From NCBI GenBank assembly GCA_958430865.1, contig CAUDNR010003112.1:119055-134186 (forward strand): a stretch of 15,132 nt of DNA, read 5' to 3'. Under the pieces are notes generated by a model. That model saw only the letters and a program-made list of their open reading frames with translations. It was not told where the DNA came from and ran no database searches. Position 1 is the stretch's first letter, and the number at the start of each line of letters is the position of its first letter. The DNA is from Entrophospora sp. SA101 (lineage: Eukaryota > Glomeromycota > Glomeromycetes > Entrophosporales > Entrophosporaceae). A program made the position numbers and the translations under genes. Of the stretch, positions 1-6,602 are shown in pieces.

Positions 1-198
1 CTTCCGCAGTAATTTGGTTTGGTTGGATCGGCAACGCGGGACCTCTCTATCGGTCCTCATTTTACTATCTCACAGTATCATAAACTGTAGATTTTGGAAG
101 CTTAAGTATCTTTACAATTTATTAAGACTACTACTGCCTAATCTAAGACCCAAAATTTTTCCATGCTCAGCTTCAGTTAATTCGGAATTTTTTGGCAT
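1..198 (-). pseudogene. Tc1-like transposase N-terminus, frameshifted
   Basis: The minus strand opens with ATG at 198-196 and begins MPKNSELTEAE, matching the transposase start of the element at 5153-5494. After about 27 codons a one-base deletion relative to that copy (in the Asn-Lys-Ile-Val stretch) shifts the frame into a stop. The homologous sequence can be followed in the other frame through a Lys-Leu-Pro-Lys stretch of the first helix-turn-helix, then meets further stops and becomes hard to align. The family cuts and pastes DNA at TA dinucleotides; this copy cannot encode a working enzyme. The 67-residue plus-strand reading over the same bases is a shadow. Confidence 0.75.
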
Positions 199-568
199 TT
201 TTAAAAATTTTTTTTGATTTAATTGATTTTATTATTTAATAACGAATTTTCTACCAATGGCAGGAGAATAATTTTTTCCACAATTATATCTCAGAATTTA
301 GGCTACAAAATGGTGTTTTTGGTTTTTTTCTCATAAAATTTTGAGAAAATACAAATTTAAACAAAATTCGAGGATGAAAATCACAAATTTAATTGAAGTT
401 CGTTTTTTTTTGGTTAAAAAATTAATATAAATACCAGAGTTGTGAAATATTGCATACACATTCGTTAGAACCTAAGTTAAATGATGATATTTTCAAAAAA
501 TTTTATTATTATGTAAAAGTTTGTGGAATTAATAAAATTGAGGTTCAGATACTTTCTTCCAGGCAGTG
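1..568 (-). mobile_element. Tc1/mariner-like element, left part cut by window edge, reverse orientation
   Basis: The inverted end CACTGCCTGGAAGAAAGTAT (read on the minus strand, starting at 568) is the same terminus as in the element at 4764-5723, and TA follows at 569-570 as expected for a Tc1/mariner target site. From 568 leftwards the minus strand matches the 5' part of the other element, including the non-coding leader (about 199-568) and the transposase start. The two copies differ by scattered substitutions and small indels, so they are separate insertions. The catalytic part would lie beyond the window edge, if it exists. Autonomy cannot be judged. Confidence 0.85.
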
Positions 569-811
569 TATATTACTAGGCTTGTAATCAAGGTCCGTTA
601 AATGCTGGAACTTGACTAATGGTTGCGCATCCATAGGTGAGCTTTTTGAGTCATCAAAAGAATCATTCTGAGACTTAGCTGGCAGATTGCAGTATTTCAC
701 ATATTCTTCGAGCAAGAATGGATTAAACAAAGCATCATCCTCTTGTTTAGAGACAATGAGTGGACTGGAACTGAGATCGGGATTTTTTTGCGTAGATTGT
801 GTAGACACCAT
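545..811 (-). CDS. Small acidic hypothetical protein, 3' end replaced by Tc1 inverted repeat (copy 1)
   Basis: An 88-codon frame starts at ATG 811-809. I do not recognise a family or function. It is rich in Ser, Asp, Gln and Leu, with a short hydrophobic-acidic segment (ALFNPFLLEEYVKYC, about residues 27-41) and no signal peptide or membrane span. The last ten or so residues (IHCLEESI) and the stop codon are encoded by the terminal inverted repeat of the adjacent Tc1-like element, so the natural C-terminus was probably cut off by that insertion. It lies 165 bp downstream of the Cys-rich ORF on the same strand. The spacer ends in a pyrimidine-rich TTTTTTTATTTTAG, so the two could be exons of one gene, but an in-frame TGA follows that AG in the ATG frame and I cannot define the junction. 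Treat it as a truncated gene. Confidence 0.45.
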   Translation of the reverse strand: MVSTQSTQKNPDLSSSPLIVSKQEDDALFNPFLLEEYVKYCNLPAKSQNDSFDDSKSSPMDAQPLVKFQHLTDLDYKPSNIHCLEESI

Positions 812-976
812 ATGTAGGTGTAAAGTTTTCAGTATATCTATAATACAAAATCAAATCTCTAAAATAAAAAAATAATGTATGAAATACGTGTTTTTTTTCT
901 AAACGGCTGATCACTCTTGGCAATAAAAAATATTCAATTTTTTGGCCATGCCGGCTCTGCTGAGAAGTGACACTAT

Positions 977-1279
977 CTAACGCTCAGAATCAACGCGGTG
1001 ATTTTTTTGTCTATCTTGCCAATTGTTCTTGTAAATAGTTGTGGCATACATAGTACAAAAATCGGTTTGGGAATAGGTCAGCTTATTGCAGAACGCACAT
1101 AATTTTTTTGGCAGCGACTTGTAATGCCTGACACATCCTGACATTCGCAAACATTTTTTTCCACAGATAGATCCATCTTTTTTGATATATCGGCAAATCC
1201 AGGACTTTAATGTATAATTATTTTCAGCTTTGTCGGAGTGATGTAAGGTGGACTTCACTTTATCGGAAAGTAGCTCCAT
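977..1279 (-). CDS. Cys-rich putative zinc-binding small protein (copy 1)
   Basis: The 100-codon frame starts at ATG 1279-1277. Residues 28-75 hold a dense metal-ligand pattern: C29, C39, C43, C49, H52, then C61, C64 and C75 (C-x9-C-x3-C-x5-C-x2-H, then CxxC-x10-C). This fits two small zinc sites. The stretch CRYIKKDGSICGKKC resembles Cys-rich domains I recall as repeated many times in Rhizophagus genomes, where no function is known to me. The tail is basic (residues 80-100). There is no signal peptide or membrane span, so an intracellular nucleic-acid or protein-binding role is possible but is inference. The gene is divergent from the recombinase-like frame with 168 bp between the two start codons. 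The identical second copy is at 6132-6434. Confidence 0.6.
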   Translation of the reverse strand: MELLSDKVKSTLHHSDKAENNYTLKSWICRYIKKDGSICGKKCLRMSGCVRHYKSLPKKLCAFCNKLTYSQTDFCTMYATTIYKNNWQDRQKNHRVDSER

Positions 1280-1447
1280 ATAAGATAAATGTTTAAGATT
1301 ATTATTACGTTAAATTATCCTTTCGCTTTTTATTATAAGTGAATCGTATAAATATTCAAAACCCCAGCTAAATAATATTTTGATTTTAAAGATTCGAATT
1401 TGTAAGTATTCGTATACTAAAACTTTCTGTGTATATATATTATCTAA
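1280..1447. promoter_or_regulatory. Divergent intergenic spacer with TATA-like box (copy 1)
   Basis: This 168-bp spacer separates the start codons of the Cys-rich ORF (minus) and the recombinase-like frame (plus), so it should contain both promoters. It is AT-rich, with a TATA-like GTATAAATAT at 1346-1355, about 95 bp before the plus-strand ATG. I see no clear operator or other conserved element. The same spacer recurs at 6435-6602. Confidence 0.4.
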
Positions 1448-2095
1448 ATGGCTATTATGGAAACTGCTCAAAAATCTCAAAAGTCCAAAACTAATAACTT
1501 TACATCGATTTTGGATCAGGTCCTAAAAAAATACAACTTGACTATCGAATCCAATCCATCTCAATTATGCGACTATGCTAGCGAACTTAGTGTTATGTTA
1601 CCAGACTGGAAGGCTTGAAAAAGTATGAAAGACTTGCTTCATTGACATTCATTCAGTAAAGATCAGATCAAGGCTCTTGTGCCGGATAAAAGGAATGAAA
1701 AACTTACCATCAAGGAAAGAGCTGAGTATTGCACTAAAAGTGGTGATCCATTTGATATATTCGCTAATACTTTAGATTTAATGAAGACAAAAAACAATAG
1801 CGATAAGGAAAAAGTTGCTTCCAGTTCACGACTTACATTATTCCGTAAGGAATTGGCAGAAGCTGGAGCTGATCCCAAAAATATTCTATTAGCTAAGAAC
1901 CCAACTACTACTGAAGAATCTAACGAAATTCAGAAAAGACAACTCGTACAGAGATTAGCTAATCCGCCTAAAACTCCTAAGCACTTCTCCTTAGATGAGG
2001 GACTTAGAAGAATTCAAAATATCGACACTACTAAAATTCCCACTATGCAAGATCTTGCGGATGTAATCATTCAGTGTACCAATGATCTAGTTTAG
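1448..2095 (+). pseudogene. Tyrosine-recombinase-like gene, truncated copy 1
   Basis: The frame starts at ATG 1448 (MAIMETAQKS), is stopped by TGA at codon 57 (1616-1618), continues in the same frame, is stopped again by TGA at codon 66 (1643-1645) and then runs open to TAG at 2093-2095. Bases to 2070 are identical to the longer copy at 6603. The copy departs from the homologous sequence at codon 208, five codons before the first catalytic arginine of the long copy, and adds eight unrelated codons (QCTNDLV ending). It therefore holds only the N-terminal region, which in tyrosine recombinases usually contains the arm- or core-binding domain. The segment after the second stop is open for 150 codons but has no good ATG at its beginning. 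Not expected to give a recombinase. Confidence 0.75.
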
Positions 2096-2280
2096 TAGTA
2101 TACTTCTGGCAGGAGATTCCTATATTTAACTAACCATTCATTTCAGGTAAGGGGATTTTTTGTCGCTTCTTATAATAAAAGCACGAAAAAATTCAAATCG
2201 AAAAATAATTGCAGGAAAATAATACTAAGGTACCATGGGGATTTTTGTGTCGTGCGATTCTGATTGATCCGATTTTTTAG
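2096..2280. other. AT-rich spacer after truncated recombinase copy
   Basis: No gene, no clear repeat and no RNA gene seen. It begins right after the stop of the truncated copy and leads into the degenerate repeat array. Confidence 0.4.
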
Positions 2281-2900
2281 ATTCAGTAATATGCAAAGTA
2301 AGATTAAAATTTTCGATATGATGATCCGCAAAAGTAATCAAAATTTTTGATATGGTGATACATAAAAGTAAGATTAAAATTTTCGTTCCAGTAATATGCA
2401 AAAGTATGATCCAATTTTTTATACGGAAAAGTGATACGCAAAAGTCTGATCTAATTTTTTGATATATACTAATACGTAAAAGTGATACCCAAAAGTAAGA
2501 TTAAAATTTTCAATCCAATTTTTTGATATGGTAATATGTAAAAGTAATACGCAAAGGTATCCAATTTTTTGAATCGGTAGTACATAAAAGTATGATCCAG
2601 TAATACGCAAAAGTGATACGCAAAAGTATGATCCAAAGTGATACGTAAAAGTATGATCCAATTTTTTGATCCAAAGTGATACGCAAAAGTAAAATCCGAT
2701 TTTTGATGTAATGTATCCAATTTTTTATATGGTGATACGCGTGCAAACAAATTCTTTGATTCAGTAAAGATCCGATTTTTTACAGGAATTTTTTGATCCA
2801 AAGTGATACACAAAAGTGATACGTAAAAGTAAGGATAAATTTTTCGATAGTAAAATGACAAAGCATAGGTCAATTTTTTGACAAGAAAAAATGATACTCA
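2281..2900. repeat. Degenerate minisatellite-like array
   Basis: Short blocks such as GATACGCAAAAGTA, AAAGTATGATCCAATTTTTT and TTTTTGATATGGTGATAC recur about 20 times in the same orientation at irregular spacing (roughly 15-45 bp), with many substitutions and indels. Examples of the AAAAGT core lie near 2329, 2366, 2400, 2440, 2477, 2492, 2538, 2586, 2608, 2623, 2646, 2685, 2813 and 2827. Three overlapping minus-strand frames through it (rich in Tyr-His-Phe) only reflect the repeat and have no protein features, so I do not call them genes. The unit structure is that of an old tandem repeat blurred by mutation. Confidence 0.75.
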
Positions 2901-2955
2901 AAAGCATCAACTATGCGAGAAAGTGTTCCAGGACCGCAAAACATAGTATACTTTC

Positions 2956-3024
2956 GGTGATAGCCAAAAGTATAATTATTATAGAAAGATATATATTATA
3001 AAAATTGTGCTTTTGCATATCACC
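2956..3024. repeat. Short hairpin-forming repeat unit, copy 1
   Basis: GGTGATAGCCAAAAG at the left and CTTTTGCATATCACC at the right are imperfect inverted repeats around an AT core. Bases 2966-3010 (AAAAGTATAA to TTGTGC, 45 bp) recur exactly at 3063-3107. It could be a tiny MITE-like unit or a folded member of the neighbouring array. Confidence 0.6.
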
Positions 3025-3053
3025 AAATAGATACGATTCAGGTATAGAAAAAA

Positions 3054-3121
3054 GTGATACCCAAAAGTATAATTATTATAGAAAGATATATATTATAAAA
3101 ATTGTGCCTTTGGATAACACC
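3054..3121. repeat. Short hairpin-forming repeat unit, copy 2
   Basis: The second copy of the unit at 2956-3024, 97 bp downstream. The 45-bp core is identical; the arms (GTGATACCCAAAAG and CCTTTGGATAACAC) are weaker inverted repeats than in copy 1. The outer arms have diverged more than the core, which is not what a plain tandem duplication would predict. Confidence 0.6.
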
Positions 3122-3136
3122 AGGTAAGTATACAAT

Positions 3137-3287
3137 TTCGGCACTACGTGCCTCAAAGCTGGCATTCGAATGCATCACGAAAAACCAGATCATGAATACT
3201 GTTTCGGCACAACGTGCCTCATCCTCGAACTCGAATGTGACATGCAAAGCCAAAATACGGATTGCCAATTCGGCATTTCATGCCTCA
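3137..3287. repeat. 66-bp periodic repeat with palindromic head, three copies
   Basis: The 19-bp heads TTCGGCAC-T/A-ACGTGCCTCA at 3137-3155 and 3203-3221 and TTCGGCATTTCATGCCTCA at 3269-3287 are spaced exactly 66 bp apart. Each head holds an inverted repeat (GGCAC/GTGCC, or GGCAT/ATGCC in the third, where both arms changed together). Bodies are partly alike, both of the first two having TCGAATG at nearly the same offset. Because 66 is a multiple of three, a plus-strand frame reads the heads as SALRAS, SAQRAS and SAFHAS, but that frame has no believable start and I do not call a gene. Confidence 0.7.
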
Positions 3288-3785
3288 TCCTAGCATTGAA
3301 GTCAATAGCGTCACCAAAAGTCCATCGTTATGGACGTCAATAACGATCACTGAAAGTGTACATAAAAGTAAATTGACATTAGTGCATTCAGAAACAGGCT
3401 CTAAAGCATTTCCAGAAAAAAATTGTCCTTGGATAAAAACGGCACAGATCAAGTTCCTGATATGCACCTAAATCTAACCAAAATCTAACCGAAAAATTCT
3501 TTTTCCGCATATTAGAAACCATCTCTAAAGCATTTTCCAAGAGTGATACTTATAGATGACCGCCCCACACGTGTGGACGATGGACACAAATGTTACATGT
3601 CGGAGTCTGGGCTTGAAAAAATCAGGCGCCTTCTTAACTATATACTCCGCTAATCAACCCGCAATCAATACCGGGCACATATTTTTTTCATCCAAACGTG
3701 GCCAATTTTTTGAATCGCACCACCCTCGAGTGTGGCCAAAAATTCAGAATCAACCATATTGATACGTGACCAATATATGATAGTT
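3288..3785. other. Region without a supported gene
   Basis: Several short frames on both strands lack family features. A 12-bp palindrome CCACACGTGTGG with a CACGTG core is at 3565-3576, and CTAACC-containing and AAAGCATTT-containing short repeats occur near 3474-3492 and at 3403/3527. The base composition here is less AT-rich than its surroundings. I can support no function. Confidence 0.4.
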
Positions 3786-4061
3786 CGTACGTGGTCTGAC
3801 GACGGAAATTCGCCACCATCGTCCCCCGATTTACTTCTTAAATGGAAATACAACATCATCTTGATATACCATAATAATATATGACATTTCGCATGTGGCC
3901 TGACGACAGAAATTCGCCACCGTCGTACGTGGTCTGACGACGGAAATTTGCCACCATCGTCATTCGATTTACTTCTTAAATGGGAATACAACACCATCCT
4001 GATATATCATAATGATATATGAAATTTCGCATGTGGCCTGACGACAGAAAATGGCCACCGT
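3786..4061. repeat. Tandem duplication, two 138-bp units
   Basis: Unit 1 (3786-3923) and unit 2 (3924-4061) both begin CGTACGTGGTCTGACGACGG and end with a GTGGCCTGACGACAG...GCCACCGT block, with a shared middle (GATTTACTTCTTAAATGG). They differ by a modest number of substitutions. Each unit also contains a second, related CTGACGACxGAAA..GCCACC block, so there is a half-unit internal repeat. A minus-strand frame of 110 codons (3665-3997) translates the repeat twice as SDHVR- and DDGG-containing peptide. It is probably a by-product of the 138-bp length being a multiple of three. Confidence 0.8.
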
Positions 4062-4089
4062 CGTCATTGAGTGGAAATAACCTAGGCTA

Positions 4090-4122
4090 AGTGGAAATAA
4101 CATAAGTTATGTTATTTCCACT
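4090..4122. repeat. 33-bp perfect palindrome
   Basis: AGTGGAAATAACATAA is followed by one G and then its exact reverse complement, giving 16-bp arms with a one-base centre. A partial copy of the arm (GAGTGGAAATAACC) precedes it at about 4068-4081. It could extrude as a cruciform or be the fused ends of a deleted small element. Confidence 0.85.
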
Positions 4123-4761
4123 ATTGGTACACAACAATTACACTATTTTCAAAAATTGCGTTTGTTTACATATATCAAGTTGTAGTGTATAATTTTCTTT
4201 TGGACAGTGAACTCCAGAATTTAACATGATAAATATAATGGTATTTCAATTCCATATAATTGATAGCAGCTGAAAATAGTATCTGAAAAAAAAAAGGAAA
4301 TTGCCAAAAATTTTCGGAAGAATAAATTTTTTCATTTGTACTGTATTTTGTACATTAGTGCTGGTCCATTTATTTTAACATAGTACGATGCAAAAAGTAG
4401 ATTAATTCACTCTATAGTAACATATCATTTTTTTAAAATGAATTTTTTTTTACTGATGATATATTCTTAAAAATACTTTGTATTTCATAAAAACTTATTT
4501 TTCTTCGGAAAAAAAATTTTTTATTTTTGCAATATACTCTCCATCCTCTCCATCCTCTTCTATTTTTTGTAATAGTAACACTCCAAAAACCAGATATAAT
4601 TTGACACTGATTGCATTTATAATTTGATTCTAATTTAAAATAAAAAATAAACTATTAGATTAAGAAGCTAGAAGTTGTCAGTTATGTTTAAAATACTTAG
4701 ACTTGAATTTGGTTCATTTTTATAAATATGTACAGTATGTATGTATATTTATATATATATA
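4123..4761. other. AT-rich gene-free region
   Basis: No open frame of note on either strand, no RNA gene and no clear repeat. Homopolymer A and T runs dominate. It ends in a TA-dinucleotide run (about 4739-4763), which provided the TA target of the adjoining Tc1-like element. Confidence 0.5.
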
Positions 4762-4763
4762 TA

Positions 4764-4944
4764 CACTGCCTGGAAGAAAGTATCCGAACCTCGATTTTTA
4801 TTAATTCCGCAAACTTTTACATAATAAAAAAAATTTTTGAAAATATCATCATGTAGCTTAGGTTCTAACAAATGTGTATGTAATATTTCACAATTCTGGT
4901 ATTTATATTAAGTTTTTAACCAAAAAAAAACGAACTTCAATTAA
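4764..4944 (+). repeat. Left long terminal inverted repeat of Tc1-like element
   Basis: Pairs with 5546-5723 in inverted orientation. The match runs from CACTGCC to CGAACTTCAATTAA at the inner end with several substitutions and short indels in A or T runs, and so the element is not very young. Confidence 0.8.
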
Positions 4945-5152
4945 ATTTGTGATTTTCATCCTCGAATTTTGTTTAAATTTGTATTTTCTCAAAATTTTAC
5001 ATAACGAGAAAAAAACCAAAAACACCATTTTGTAGCCTAAATTCTAAGATATAATTATGGAAAAAATTATTCTCCTGTCATTGGTAGAAAATTTGTTATT
5101 AAAAATAATCTGACAATAATAAAATCGATTAAATCAAAAAAAATTTTTAAAA

Positions 5153-5494
5153 ATGCCAAAAAATTCCGAATTAACTGAAGCTGAGTGTGGAAAATTTTGG
5201 GGTCTTAAATCAGGCGGTAGTAGTCTTAATAAAATTGTAAAGATACTTAAGCTTCCAAAAACTACATTTTATGATACCATTAAACGTTATGAAAATGCTG
5301 AAAGCCTAAGTGCACCAAGAAGTGGACGTCCCTGTGCATTAAATGTTAGTGAACAAAAAACTCTCAGAGAAATTGCATTAAAAAATAATCGCAGTTCTGC
5401 AGAAGAGATTCAAAGAAAATTTGTTGGTGTCAGTGGTGTTGAAGTGTCAGTTAAAACAATTCGCAAAAATTTGCATGAACTTGTGATGTTTTAA
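5153..5494 (+). CDS. Truncated Tc1-like transposase, DNA-binding domain only
   Basis: ATG at 5153 opens a 113-codon intact frame. Residues about 5-50 form a first helix-turn-helix (SLNKIVKILKLPKTTFYDTI), followed by RSGRP at 56-60, the GRPR-like linker motif of Tc1 transposases, and a second helix-turn-helix at about 65-108 (AEEIQRKF ... VSVKTIRKNLHEL). This is the bipartite paired-like domain that binds the element's inverted repeats in the nucleus. The protein ends VMF just where a full transposase would continue into its catalytic DDE/DDD domain; the usual length is about 340 residues. It cannot catalyse transposition. An intact frame with an unbroken binding domain could in principle bind the ends and act as a competitor or repressor, but that is inference and nothing in the sequence shows expression. 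Confidence 0.8.
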   Translation: MPKNSELTEAECGKFWGLKSGGSSLNKIVKILKLPKTTFYDTIKRYENAESLSAPRSGRPCALNVSEQKTLREIALKNNRSSAEEIQRKFVGVSGVEVSVKTIRKNLHELVMF

Positions 5495-5545
5495 TAAATT
5501 TTGGTTTTTAGAAATTTTTGATGATCATTTTTTATATTTTTTATA

Positions 5546-5723
5546 TTAATTGAAGTTCGTTTTTTTTTGTTAAAAAATTATTATAAATAGCAGAATTGTG
5601 AAAGATTGCATACACGTTCGTTAGAACCTAAGCTACATGATGATATTTTCAAAATTTTTATTATTATGTAAAAGTTTGCGGAATTAATAAAATTGAGGTT
5701 CAGATACTTTCTTCCAGGCAGTG
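5546..5723 (-). repeat. Right long terminal inverted repeat of Tc1-like element
   Basis: Inverted partner of 4764-4944. Its last 44 bases (5680-5723) are also the start of the 1,546-bp direct repeat, so one duplication breakpoint falls inside this arm. It encodes the last residues and stop of the 88-codon minus-strand ORF. Confidence 0.8.
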
Positions 5724-5966
5724 TATATTACTAGGCTTGTAATCAAGGTCCGTTAAATGCTGGAACTTGACTAATGGTTGCGCATCCATAGGTGAGCTTT
5801 TTGAGTCATCAAAAGAATCATTCTGAGACTTAGCTGGCAGATTGCAGTATTTCACATATTCTTCGAGCAAGAATGGATTAAACAAAGCATCATCCTCTTG
5901 TTTAGAGACAATGAGTGGACTGGAACTGAGATCGGGATTTTTTTGCGTAGATTGTGTAGACACCAT
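5700..5966 (-). CDS. Small acidic hypothetical protein, truncated by Tc1-like element (copy 2)
   Basis: Identical to the frame at 545-811: 88 codons, ATG at 5966-5964, and a stop at 5702-5700 inside the Tc1 inverted repeat. Here the interrupting element is complete (4764-5723), which shows directly that an insertion at TA 5724-5725 removed the original downstream sequence. No family recognised. I looked for the missing 3' part on the far side of the element (upstream of 4762) and saw no obvious continuation. Confidence 0.45.
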   Translation of the reverse strand: MVSTQSTQKNPDLSSSPLIVSKQEDDALFNPFLLEEYVKYCNLPAKSQNDSFDDSKSSPMDAQPLVKFQHLTDLDYKPSNIHCLEESI

Positions 5967-6131
5967 ATGTAGGTGTAAAGTTTTCAGTATATCTATAATA
6001 CAAAATCAAATCTCTAAAATAAAAAAATAATGTATGAAATACGTGTTTTTTTTCTAAACGGCTGATCACTCTTGGCAATAAAAAATATTCAATTTTTTGG
6101 CCATGCCGGCTCTGCTGAGAAGTGACACTAT

Positions 6132-6434
6132 CTAACGCTCAGAATCAACGCGGTGATTTTTTTGTCTATCTTGCCAATTGTTCTTGTAAATAGTTGTGGC
6201 ATACATAGTACAAAAATCGGTTTGGGAATAGGTCAGCTTATTGCAGAACGCACATAATTTTTTTGGCAGCGACTTGTAATGCCTGACACATCCTGACATT
6301 CGCAAACATTTTTTTCCACAGATAGATCCATCTTTTTTGATATATCGGCAAATCCAGGACTTTAATGTATAATTATTTTCAGCTTTGTCGGAGTGATGTA
6401 AGGTGGACTTCACTTTATCGGAAAGTAGCTCCAT
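6132..6434 (-). CDS. Cys-rich putative zinc-binding small protein (copy 2)
   Basis: Identical to 977-1279, with ATG at 6434-6432, 100 codons and the same C29/C39/C43/C49/H52 and C61/C64/C75 ligand pattern. It sits head-to-head with the longer, near-complete recombinase-like frame across 168 bp. That arrangement would suit co-regulation, for example a small DNA-binding accessory protein of a mobile element, but no sequence evidence ties it to recombination. It has no stops or frameshifts, unlike its divergent neighbour. Confidence 0.6.
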   Translation of the reverse strand: MELLSDKVKSTLHHSDKAENNYTLKSWICRYIKKDGSICGKKCLRMSGCVRHYKSLPKKLCAFCNKLTYSQTDFCTMYATTIYKNNWQDRQKNHRVDSER

Positions 6435-6602
6435 ATAAGATAAATGTTTAAGATTATTATTACGTTAAATTATCCTTTCGCTTTTTATTATAAGTGAATC
6501 GTATAAATATTCAAAACCCCAGCTAAATAATATTTTGATTTTAAAGATTCGAATTTGTAAGTATTCGTATACTAAAACTTTCTGTGTATATATATTATCT
6601 AA
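6435..6602. promoter_or_regulatory. Divergent intergenic spacer with TATA-like box (copy 2)
   Basis: Identical to 1280-1447. The TATA-like GTATAAATAT is at about 6501-6510. It separates the Cys-rich ORF from the recombinase-like frame. Confidence 0.4.

Larger units (their letters stand above)
525..2070. repeat. Direct repeat copy 1 (1,546 bp, pairs with 5680-7225)
   Basis: Line-by-line comparison shows no difference from 5680-7225 (constant offset 5,155). The match starts inside the Tc1 terminal inverted repeat (524 is T, 5679 is C) and stops at 2070/7225, where this copy goes on TCAGTG and the other GATGTT. The block carries the end of the Tc1 element, the 88-residue ORF, the Cys-rich ORF, the divergent spacer and 207 codons of the recombinase-like gene. 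Sequence on both sides diverges sharply, which marks a recent duplication, gene conversion or an assembly duplication. Confidence 0.93.
4764..5723 (+). mobile_element. Internally deleted Tc1/mariner-like element with long terminal inverted repeats
   Basis: Both ends read CACTGCCTGGAAGAAAGTAT inward and are flanked by TA (4762-4763 and 5724-5725), the target duplication expected of Tc1/mariner. The inverted repeats are long, about 181 bp on the left (4764-4944) and 178 bp on the right (5546-5723), with scattered mismatches. Total length is 960 bp, against roughly 1.5-2 kb for an autonomous long-TIR Tc1 element. Between the arms lie a leader and a 113-codon ORF with only the DNA-binding half of the transposase, so the catalytic DDE region was lost by internal deletion. 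It could be moved only by a transposase supplied elsewhere. A reverse-oriented relative ends at 568. Confidence 0.9.

Noticed and set aside
14..217. 67-residue plus-strand ORF
   Set aside because: It does not start with ATG and lies antisense to the decayed Tc1-like transposase start.
1663..1878. Minus-strand ORFs of 71 residues here and at 6818-7033
   Set aside because: Antisense shadow of the recombinase-like frame, which has recognisable catalytic motifs further on.
2419..2873. Three overlapping minus-strand ORFs rich in Tyr, His and Phe
   Set aside because: They translate the degenerate repeat array in different frames and show the same low-complexity content; no start context or domain.
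3665..3997. 110-residue minus-strand ORF with a repeated peptide
   Set aside because: It is produced by the 138-bp tandem repeat, whose length is a multiple of three; no other protein evidence.
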